This document shows positions 1 through 5,210 of a DNA stretch of 5,210 bases, piece by piece. The DNA is from Pseudomonadota bacterium (GTDB taxonomy: Bacteria; Pseudomonadota; Gammaproteobacteria; Burkholderiales; Burkholderiaceae_C). The notes beneath the pieces are model-generated. The model was not told the origin of the DNA. It did not search any database and saw nothing but the letters and a program-made list of their open reading frames with translations. The position numbers and the translations under genes were made by a program. Position 1 is the first letter of the stretch. Every line of letters begins with the position of its first letter. Location of the stretch: the NCBI GenBank assembly GCA_021798395.1, contig JAJZHS010000200.1, positions 1 to 5,210 on the forward strand, written 5' to 3'.

Positions 1-165
1 CCAGCCCAGGTTGACCACCAGCTCGGTGATGCCGGAGTCGCGCAGCCGCTCGATCTGCCAGACCAGCAGCGGCTTGCCGGCGAGCTCGAGCAGCGGCTTG
101 GGGCAGTCGTCGGACAGCGGGCGCATGCGCTGGCCCCGTCCGGCGGCGAGGAGCAGCGCGCGCAT
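1..165 (-). CDS. murU: N-acetylmuramate alpha-1-phosphate uridylyltransferase MurU (5' part, runs off the left edge)
   Basis: Only the first 55 codons are present, read leftward from an ATG at 165-163 to the window edge. The N-terminus begins MRALLLAAGRGQRMRPLSDD and continues CPKPLLELAGKPLL. This is the nucleotide-binding signature of sugar-phosphate nucleotidyltransferases: a GxGxRxRPL loop at residues 9-17, then the PKPLL lysine segment at about 22-26. The family includes RmlA- and GlmU-type enzymes, so the motif alone does not fix the substrate. The assignment to MurU rests on the neighbour: the ATG overlaps the stop of amgK by one base (TGATG), the usual arrangement of this pair. MurU uses UTP to convert MurNAc-1-phosphate to UDP-MurNAc in the cytoplasm, feeding peptidoglycan precursor synthesis without MurA. 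Translation is probably coupled to amgK. Alternative: another NTP_transferase sugar nucleotidyltransferase. Confidence 0.88.
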   Translation of the reverse strand, partial: MRALLLAAGRGQRMRPLSDDCPKPLLELAGKPLLVWQIERLRDSGITELVVNLGW

Positions 166-1235
166 CAGAAGGTGTACGCGACCTGCGCGCGCACGCCCTG
201 CAGGCGGTCGAACAGCCGCGCCAGCGGCGCGAGCGCTGCGTAGCGCGCGGACACCGCGCGCGCGTAGTCCCACACCCGGGGCAGGTCGGCGAGGTACTGC
301 GCCTTGCCGTCGCGGTGGTGCAGGCGGGCGAAGATGCCCAGCACCTTGAGCTGACGCTGCAGCCCCATCCATTCGAAGTCGCGATAGAAGTCGCCGAAAT
401 CGGCGGGCACCGGCAAGCCGGCCGCGCGCGCCGCCTCCCAGTAGCGCACCGCCCAGTCGATCTGCTGCTCCTCGGGCCAGTCGATGTACGCGTCGCGCAG
501 CAGCGAGACCAGGTCGTAGCTCAGCGGCCCGCGCACGGCGTCCTGGAAATCGAGCACGCCGGGGGCGTCGTCGTCGCCGGGCGGAACCATCAGGTTGCGG
601 CTGTGGAAATCGCGGTGCACGAGCACCGTCGGCTGCGCCAGATTGTTCGCCAGCAGGGAGGCGAACACCTGGCGCAGCGCCTCCTGCGCAGCGGGGTCGG
701 GGTCGATTCCCAGGTGGCGCGCGACGTACCACTGCGGGAACAGGTCGAGTTCACGCCGCAGCAGCGCCTCGTCGTAGCGCGGAACCGAGTCCGCATCGAT
801 GCGCTGCAGCCGGACCAGCGTGGCCAATGCCCGCCGCATCAGCGCATCGACGGCGCGCGCGTCGCCGGCCGCACGCGCCGTCTGCAGCGCCTGCAGATAC
901 GTCGTGTCGCCGAAGTCGGAGAGCAGCGCGAAGCCCTGCCGCGCGTCGGCCGCGTACACCTCGGGGGCGCGCACGCCGCCGCCGCGCAACAGCGCGGCGA
1001 CACGCAGGAACGGCGCGATGTCCTCGTGCGGCGGCGGCGCGTCCATCACGATGCAGCTTGCCGGCTGCCGCGCGGCGACCCGGAAGTAGCGCCGGAAACT
1101 GGCGTCGCTGGACGCCGCGCGCAGGCTCGCGGCGTCGGCGGCGACGCCGCCTGGAGCCTCGGCCAGCCAGCCGCGCAGCGCCTGCACGCGCGCGTCGGTG
1201 ACGGCGGGGTTTGGACAAAGCGCGTCGCCTGGCAT
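165..1235 (-). CDS. amgK: N-acetylmuramate/N-acetylglucosamine anomeric kinase AmgK
   Basis: A 356-residue cytoplasmic kinase of the aminoglycoside phosphotransferase (APH) fold. AmgK phosphorylates the anomeric C1 hydroxyl of recycled MurNAc, and also GlcNAc, with ATP; MurU then makes UDP-MurNAc. In Pseudomonas this route gives intrinsic tolerance to fosfomycin by bypassing MurA. Visible motifs: an N-terminal ATP-binding segment SDASFRRYFRV followed by CIVMDAPPPHED; the Brenner catalytic loop VHRDFHSRN with H207, D209 (catalytic base) and N214; and the metal-binding DFQDA with D229, followed by GPLSYDLVSLLRDAYIDW. The length is slightly above the roughly 340 residues usual for the family. 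I chose the ATG at 1235 because AGGGAGG lies just upstream and family-like sequence begins there; the open frame continues to 1721 but is then antisense to lptD. It lies head-to-head with lptD and runs directly into murU. Confidence 0.92.
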   Translation of the reverse strand: MPGDALCPNPAVTDARVQALRGWLAEAPGGVAADAASLRAASSDASFRRYFRVAARQPASCIVMDAPPPHEDIAPFLRVAALLRGGGVRAPEVYAADARQGFALLSDFGDTTYLQALQTARAAGDARAVDALMRRALATLVRLQRIDADSVPRYDEALLRRELDLFPQWYVARHLGIDPDPAAQEALRQVFASLLANNLAQPTVLVHRDFHSRNLMVPPGDDDAPGVLDFQDAVRGPLSYDLVSLLRDAYIDWPEEQQIDWAVRYWEAARAAGLPVPADFGDFYRDFEWMGLQRQLKVLGIFARLHHRDGKAQYLADLPRVWDYARAVSARYAALAPLARLFDRLQGVRAQVAYTF

Positions 1236-1239
1236 CGGG

Positions 1240-1246
1240 CCTCCCT
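1240..1246 (-). promoter_or_regulatory. Strong Shine-Dalgarno of amgK
   Basis: Read on the minus strand, AGGGAGG is followed by CCCG and then the ATG at 1235. The match to the 16S anti-Shine-Dalgarno is nearly complete and the 4-base gap is short but workable. It decides the amgK start against the much longer upstream open frame. No comparable site precedes lptD, surA or rsmA. Confidence 0.75.
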
Positions 1247-1258
1247 GGGGTCGCTTCC

Positions 1259-1264
1259 TATAAT
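1259..1264 (+). promoter_or_regulatory. Candidate -10 element (TATAAT) for lptD-surA
   Basis: This is a perfect sigma-70 -10 hexamer in the context CCTATAATCG, 75 bases before the lptD ATG, predicting a start near 1271 and a leader of about 68 bases. The -35 position (about 1235-1241) reads TCGGGCC and does not resemble TTGACA, and there is no TGn extended -10, so an activator or another sigma factor may contribute. The hexamer lies inside the amgK leader on the opposite strand, so transcription of the two units could interfere. Confidence 0.45.
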
Positions 1265-1338
1265 CGTGCCGAAATTCTAGGCTGCGGCGCCCGCTCGGGT
1301 TCGGGCCGACGCTCCGACGCCGTTTTGCCGCACCGCCG

Positions 1339-3603
1339 ATGTCCATGCCCACCCACCGCCCGCCCTTGCGCCTGCTCGCAGCGCTGATCGGACTCGCCGC
1401 TGCCTCCGCCGCACGCGCCGACGCCGGGCTGCGGCTGCGCGCCAGCTCCGGCCTGCTGCAGCGCCTGGACCCGCAGGTGCAGATCCTCGAGCCGCTGTTC
1501 ATTCGCGCCGACAGCATCAGCGGCCAGCAGGACATCGAGGTGCAGGCCAGCGGCGACGTCGCGCTGCGCCGGCACAGCGTGGTGGTGAAAGCCGACTGGC
1601 TGCACGACGACCTGGTCAGCTCCGAAGTGCGCGCGCGCGGCGACGTGCGCATCCTGCGCGACGGCAACCTGTACCGAGGCCCCAGCGCGAAGCTGAACCT
1701 CGACACCGAGACCGGCAGCATGCCGTCGGTCGACTACAGCTTCGCCCGCACCGGCGGCCGCGGCCACGCCAGCGACGTGCGCTTCCTCGGTCCGCAGCAC
1801 GTGCGCGCGGCCGACGCCGACTACACCACATGCACCGCGAGCCCGCTGGACTGGGTGCTGCAGGCCCGCGACCTCGATCTGGACTTCGCCGACAACACCG
1901 GCGTCGCGCACGACGGCAAGGTGCGCTTCAAGGGCGTCACGATCCTGCCGCTGCCGTACGCCAGCTTTCCGCTGACCGACGCGCGCAAGTCCGGGCTGCT
2001 GCCGCCGACCATCGGCCTGGACAGCCGCAACGGCTTCGAGTACGCGCAGCCCTACTACTGGAACATCGCGCCGAACTACGACGCCACGCTGACGCCGCGG
2101 CTGCTGCTGCGCCGCGGGCTGATGGGCAGCGCCGAGGTGCGCTGGCTGCGCCCCGACGGCTCCGGCACCGCGCTGCTCGACGACATTCCGGACGATCGCG
2201 CCGCGGGCGGCGCGCAGCGCTGGGCCGCCGTGCTGCAGCAGCAGGGCGTGCTGGCTCCGCAGTGGAACTACAGCTTGAATCTGCAGCGGGTGTCGGACAA
2301 CAACTGGTGGCAGGACTTCGGCACGGTCGATCCGGTGATCGGCGCCAACCGGACCCTGCCGCAGCAGGGGCAAATGACCTGGAACCAGCGCCACGGCTAC
2401 CTCCAGCTGGGGTTCAACCGCTGGCAAACCCTGCAAAGCACGATTTCTCCGATCACCGCGCCGTACAACATCCAGCCGCAGCTCGACGGCCGGTGGCACA
2501 GCAGCTCCACGGACCCGGTGCAGTGGCGCGTCTCCACCGAAGCCGCGCGCTTCACCACCCCGACCGCCGGGCTGCTTTCGGGCGATCGGGTCTACGTCAA
2601 TCCGAGCCTGCGCGTACCGTTCATCGTTCCGCAAGGATTCTTCACCCCGCAGCTGACGCTGCGCGCCACGCGCTACCGCACCGACTCGCCGATGGCCAAC
2701 GGTTCCGAGGACGCCACGCGGGTGCTGCCGACCTTGAGCCTGGATTCAGGCCTGGTGTTCGAGCGCGCGACCTCGCTGCTCGGACACGCCGTGACGCAGA
2801 CCCTTGAGCCGCGGCTTTATTACCTGTACACGCCGTACCGCGCACAGCAGAACCTGCCGAACTTCGACAGCGCCCCGCTCGGGCTGAATCTGGCGTCGAT
2901 CTACACCAACAACCTGTTCTCGGGCAACGACCGCATCGCCGACGCCAGCGACCTGACCGCCGGCGCCACCACCAGGCTGCTCGACGCGCGAACCGGCGCC
3001 GAGTACGCGCGCCTGACCGTGGCGCAACGCCTGCTGCTGCGCGCGCAACGCGTCACACTGACCGGTGCGCCGGTTCCGTCGGGTCTCAACGACACCTTCG
3101 CGCTGGCCAGCGTGGCCTTCGACCCGCACTGGAACGCCACCGCCGGCGTCGACTACAACCTGCGCGGCGCGCAGCTGGTGCAGGGCCAGTTCGGCGCATA
3201 CTGGCACCCGAGCGCGTTCCACACCCTGAGCGTGTCCTACCAGATCCAGAGCGCCACCGCGACGCAGATCGCGCTCAAATACGTCAACGCCGCGTGGCAG
3301 TGGCGCATGTCGGGGCGCTGGTATTCGGTCGGCCAGGCCAATTACAGCATCCAGGACAAGCAGCTGAACAACAGCCTGTTCGGCTTCGAGTACGACGGCG
3401 GTTGCTGGGTCGCCCGATTCGTCCTGCAGCGCAATGCGCTGACCGCCGCCACCGCGACCACGCGGGTGCTGTTCCAGCTCGAGCTCACCGGCCTGTCCAG
3501 GCTGGGAATCAACCCGCTGAGCGCCCTGGAGCAAAATATTCCCGGATATCAACTGCTGAACCAACCGACGTCCCCACCGAGCCGTTATGCGAACTACGAA
3601 TAA
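1339..3603 (+). CDS. lptD: LPS-assembly protein LptD (outer-membrane LPS translocon)
   Basis: A 754-residue outer-membrane protein that, with lipoprotein LptE, inserts LPS into the outer leaflet at the end of the Lpt bridge. Residues 1-27 form a signal peptide (RPP, hydrophobic LLAALIGLAAASA, cleavage after ARA at 25-27). Residues about 50-165 are the periplasmic OstA/LptA-like jellyroll (FIRADSISG, then AKLNLDTETG). The beta-barrel starts near 200 and carries family signatures RKSG (216-219), PYYWNIAPN (238-246) and DATLTP (248-253), ending near NIPGYQLL. The length is near that of E. coli LptD (784). There are only two cysteines, C165 (YTTC) and C689 (GGCW), so one disulfide is possible. 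ATG codons at 1339 and 1345 are both possible starts, neither with a clear ribosome site. The last 17 bases overlap surA. LptD is a known client of SurA. Confidence 0.96.
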   Translation: MSMPTHRPPLRLLAALIGLAAASAARADAGLRLRASSGLLQRLDPQVQILEPLFIRADSISGQQDIEVQASGDVALRRHSVVVKADWLHDDLVSSEVRARGDVRILRDGNLYRGPSAKLNLDTETGSMPSVDYSFARTGGRGHASDVRFLGPQHVRAADADYTTCTASPLDWVLQARDLDLDFADNTGVAHDGKVRFKGVTILPLPYASFPLTDARKSGLLPPTIGLDSRNGFEYAQPYYWNIAPNYDATLTPRLLLRRGLMGSAEVRWLRPDGSGTALLDDIPDDRAAGGAQRWAAVLQQQGVLAPQWNYSLNLQRVSDNNWWQDFGTVDPVIGANRTLPQQGQMTWNQRHGYLQLGFNRWQTLQSTISPITAPYNIQPQLDGRWHSSSTDPVQWRVSTEAARFTTPTAGLLSGDRVYVNPSLRVPFIVPQGFFTPQLTLRATRYRTDSPMANGSEDATRVLPTLSLDSGLVFERATSLLGHAVTQTLEPRLYYLYTPYRAQQNLPNFDSAPLGLNLASIYTNNLFSGNDRIADASDLTAGATTRLLDARTGAEYARLTVAQRLLLRAQRVTLTGAPVPSGLNDTFALASVAFDPHWNATAGVDYNLRGAQLVQGQFGAYWHPSAFHTLSVSYQIQSATATQIALKYVNAAWQWRMSGRWYSVGQANYSIQDKQLNNSLFGFEYDGGCWVARFVLQRNALTAATATTRVLFQLELTGLSRLGINPLSALEQNIPGYQLLNQPTSPPSRYANYE

Positions 3604-4969
3604 AGTCCTTCCCGTCGCTGCGCTCGCGCTGATCCTGCTCGGAGCGACCGCGGGCGCGCAGGGCCTGCGCCTGTCGACCTCGACGTCCGCCGCGCCCAGC
3701 GCGAGCGCGCGCGCGACGCCGCAGGACGCCATGCCGGCCGACCGCGACGGCATCGCGGCCGTCGTCGGCAAGCAGGTCATCACCGACTACGACCTCGCGG
3801 TGCGGGTGCGCGCTGCGGCCGCGCAGCTGGCCGCGCGCGGCTCGGCGGTCTCGATGAAGGCCCTGCGCAGCGAAGTCCTCGACGACATGATCAACCAGCT
3901 GGCGCTGGCGCAGTTCGCGCGCGAAAGCGGAATCGAGGTCGGCAACGCCACGCTGCAGCTGGCCTTGAAGCAGACCGCGGAGAACTTCAAGCTCGACGTC
4001 CCCGAGCTGCGCCGCCAGATCGAGGCCCAGGGCCTGAGCTGGAACCAGTACAAGGAGCAGCTGGAGCGCGAGATCCTGATCGCGCGGCTGCGCCAGCGCG
4101 ACGTCGCGTCGCGGGTGACGGTCAGCGACCAGGAAGTCGACGACTACCTGGCGCAGCAGGCGCGCCAGCAACAGGCGCCGCAGGGCAAGCTGACGCTGGC
4201 GCAGATCTTCATCCCGCTGCCGTCGCACCCGAGCGCGGCCCAGGTCGCAGCGGCGCGCGCGCGCATCGATGCCGCCCTGGCGCTGCTGCGCCAGGGCCAC
4301 GCCTTCGCGCAGGTCGCGCGCGCCGACTCCGAAGGCGCCGAGGCGCGCGACGGCGGCCTGCTCGGCACCCGCGACGCGTCCGAGTGGCCCAGCCTGTTCG
4401 TCAACGCGGTCCGCGGCCTGCAACCCGGCCAGGTCAGCGAGGTGATCCGCAGCGGTGCCGGATTCCACATCCTGCAGCTGGTCGCCGCGCCGCAGGCGAA
4501 GGCCCCGGCGGCCGCCGCCACCATGCAGGCGCACGTGCGCGAAATCGTGCTGCGCATCGACGCCGGGCACCCGCGCGCCAGCGTGCTGCACGAACTGCAG
4601 CAGGTGCGCGACGCGGTGCTCGAAGGCAAGGTGACCTTTTCGGCGAAGGCGCGCGAAATCTCGCAGGCCATCGCCAGCGCGGGCAAGGGCGGCGACATCG
4701 GCTGGGTGCTCCCGGGCGAGCTCCCGCCGGCGCTGGACACGGCGCTCGACCGCCTGAATCCGGGCCAGGTGTCCACGCCGATCGCGCTTCCCGACGTGGG
4801 CGTGCTGCTGCAGCTGGTCGATCGCCGCGAACACGCGCTCGACGCGCGCCAGCAGCGCGCGGTGGCGCGCAACATCCTGCTGCAGCGCAAGGTGCAGCGG
4901 GAATTCGCCGAATTCGTGCAGGACGTGCGCGCGCGCACGTACGTGCGCCTGCCGAACCCGGATTCCTGA
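3587..4969 (+). CDS. surA: Periplasmic chaperone SurA (parvulin-type, probably PPIase-defective)
   Basis: A 460-residue periplasmic chaperone that escorts unfolded outer-membrane proteins, LptD included, to the BAM complex. Residues 1-24 are a signal peptide (MRTTNK, hydrophobic core, cleavage near AGA/Q). A Ser/Ala/Pro-rich linker covers about 27-50. The SurA N-terminal domain starts at DGIAAVVGKQVITDYDL (about 54-70) and runs through SWNQYKEQLEREILIARLRQRD. Parvulin domain 1 is about 199-302 (LAQIFIPLP to GAGFHILQL), domain 2 about 315-412 (AHVREIVLR, GGDIGW, LNPGQVSTPI), then the C-terminal helix (LLQRKVQREFAEFVQDVRARTYV). Catalytic histidines are replaced: Q206 in domain 1, E319 and V406 in domain 2; only H294 remains. 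The ATG lies within the end of lptD, so translation is probably coupled; the ribosome site is weak (GAG). A later ATG would remove the signal peptide. Confidence 0.94.
   Translation: MRTTNKVLPVAALALILLGATAGAQGLRLSTSTSAAPSASARATPQDAMPADRDGIAAVVGKQVITDYDLAVRVRAAAAQLAARGSAVSMKALRSEVLDDMINQLALAQFARESGIEVGNATLQLALKQTAENFKLDVPELRRQIEAQGLSWNQYKEQLEREILIARLRQRDVASRVTVSDQEVDDYLAQQARQQQAPQGKLTLAQIFIPLPSHPSAAQVAAARARIDAALALLRQGHAFAQVARADSEGAEARDGGLLGTRDASEWPSLFVNAVRGLQPGQVSEVIRSGAGFHILQLVAAPQAKAPAAAATMQAHVREIVLRIDAGHPRASVLHELQQVRDAVLEGKVTFSAKAREISQAIASAGKGGDIGWVLPGELPPALDTALDRLNPGQVSTPIALPDVGVLLQLVDRREHALDARQQRAVARNILLQRKVQREFAEFVQDVRARTYVRLPNPDS
4923..4948. repeat. Two overlapping perfect palindromes at the 3' end of surA
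   Basis: ACGTGCGCGCGCGCACGT (4923-4940) is an 18-base perfect palindrome. It overlaps the 16-base perfect palindrome GCGCACGTACGTGCGC (4933-4948). A further direct copy of ACGTGCGC follows at 4970-4977, just after the surA stop. The array is inside codons for the RARTYVRL segment and ends 18 bases before the surA stop. In RNA the arms could pair in alternative ways just before rsmA. The same octamer occurs elsewhere in the coding sequence (near 1644, 1776 and 4533), so codon use and GC content may explain it. No U-tract follows, so this is not an intrinsic terminator. Confidence 0.45.
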
Positions 4970-4988
4970 ACGTGCGCGCCATCCCGGC

Positions 4989-5210
4989 ATGAGCGGCGCG
5001 CCTCGGAACCACCGCGCGCCGACGCGCATCGCCGGCCATACGCTGCGCAAGCGTTTCGGGCAGCATTTCCTGCGCGACGCGGCAGTGATCGACGCGCTGG
5101 TCGCAGCGATCGATCCGCGCCCCGGGCAGAACCTGGTCGAGATCGGCCCCGGGCTCGGCGCGTTGAGCCTGCCGCTGCTGCAACGCGCGCGGCGTCTGAC
5201 CGTGGTCGAG
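4989..5210 (+). CDS. rsmA: 16S rRNA (adenine1518-N6/adenine1519-N6)-dimethyltransferase RsmA/KsgA (5' part, runs off the right edge)
   Basis: The first 74 codons of an enzyme that is normally about 260-280 residues long. RsmA uses SAM to dimethylate two adjacent adenines in the 3'-terminal hairpin of 16S rRNA, a late check on 30S maturation; its loss gives kasugamycin resistance. The visible part contains the family N-terminus LRKRFGQHFLRD (19-30), the SAM-binding motif I VEIGPGLGALS (50-60), and TVVE (71-74), whose final glutamate matches the ribose-binding acidic residue of motif II. The first 18 residues (MSGAPRNHRAPTRIAGHT) form a basic lead-in. The gene starts 19 bases after the surA stop with no evident Shine-Dalgarno, so it is probably read in the lptD-surA operon. 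pdxA, which often separates surA and rsmA, is not here. Confidence 0.95.
   Translation, partial: MSGAPRNHRAPTRIAGHTLRKRFGQHFLRDAAVIDALVAAIDPRPGQNLVEIGPGLGALSLPLLQRARRLTVVE

Larger units (their letters stand above)
1236..1338. promoter_or_regulatory. Divergent intergenic control region between amgK and lptD
   Basis: This 103-bp gap is the only sizeable non-coding stretch and must hold the promoters of both transcription units unless they are read from outside the window. It includes a short AT-richer island around 1255-1280 in an otherwise GC-rich setting, as expected for promoter melting. On the plus strand it holds a perfect TATAAT (1259-1264). On the minus strand TAGAAT (1279-1274) is a possible -10 for amgK, placing transcription start near 1266 with a leader of about 30 bases. 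I found no good -35 for either. Two short direct repeats, TCGGG (1295-1299 and 1301-1305) and CCGACGC (1306-1312 and 1314-1320), lie between the -10 and lptD; they may be compositional. Confidence 0.5.

Noticed and set aside
1211..1216. TTGGAC as a -35 box for lptD
   Set aside because: It lies 42 bases before the TATAAT, far beyond the usual 16-18 base spacer, and is inside the amgK coding sequence.
315..1280. 321-residue plus-strand open frame antisense to amgK
   Set aside because: The minus-strand frame carries the Brenner kinase motif and DFQDA; the plus-strand translation is His/Arg/Val-rich with no domain.
1236..1721. N-terminal extension of amgK to an upstream ATG at 1721 (518 residues)
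   Set aside because: The extra part is antisense to the lptD N-terminal coding region, is Arg/Ser-rich without family resemblance, and ignores the strong Shine-Dalgarno just before the ATG at 1235.
1258..2634. 458-residue open frame on the minus strand across lptD
   Set aside because: Low-complexity Ala/Val/Gly/Arg/Gln-rich translation typical of the antisense frame of a high-GC gene; the plus-strand frame has clear LptD signatures.
2746..3783. 345-residue minus-strand open frame across the lptD-surA junction
   Set aside because: Shadow of two well-supported plus-strand genes; no motif, no ribosome site considered convincing.
4923..4948. Intrinsic terminator after surA
   Set aside because: The palindromes are inside surA and no T-tract follows; rsmA starts closely downstream, in line with read-through.
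3509..5050. 513-residue open frame on the minus strand across surA and the start of rsmA
   Set aside because: It spans two real genes and their junction on the other strand and has Arg/Leu/Val/Ala-rich shadow composition with no recognisable domain.

Overview
The window is a very GC-rich stretch of proteobacterial chromosome holding the core cell-envelope locus known in Pseudomonas and many beta- and gammaproteobacteria: murU and amgK on the minus strand, divergent from lptD, surA and rsmA on the plus strand. The wording of the LptD barrel (PYYWNIAPN, RKSG) and of the SurA C-terminus points to a betaproteobacterium, perhaps Burkholderiales. This is judged by eye, and a high-GC gammaproteobacterium is not excluded. 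I see no mobile element, CRISPR array, RNA gene or foreign-looking segment.

Layout: positions 1-165 (minus) hold the first 55 codons of murU, cut by the window edge. Positions 165-1235 (minus) hold complete amgK, whose stop shares one base with the murU start. A 103-bp divergent intergenic region (1236-1338) follows, with a strong Shine-Dalgarno for amgK and a perfect TATAAT facing lptD. lptD (1339-3603) and surA (3587-4969) are complete and overlap by 17 bases. rsmA starts at 4989 and runs off the right edge after 74 codons. Coding density is close to total, and no stretch over 300 bases lacks a gene.

How the genes work together: AmgK and MurU form the peptidoglycan-recycling shortcut that returns MurNAc to UDP-MurNAc. 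LptD is the outer-membrane LPS translocon, and SurA is the periplasmic chaperone that delivers barrel proteins, LptD being a classic client. RsmA dimethylates 16S rRNA and is a common passenger in this operon.

Points worth a second look: SurA appears to have lost the conserved parvulin histidines (one of two in domain 1, both in domain 2), which suggests a chaperone-only protein. LptD has only two cysteines in total, allowing a single interdomain disulfide instead of the two in E. coli. pdxA, normally between surA and rsmA, is absent. I found no convincing previously undescribed system; this is a conserved housekeeping locus with some lineage-specific twists.
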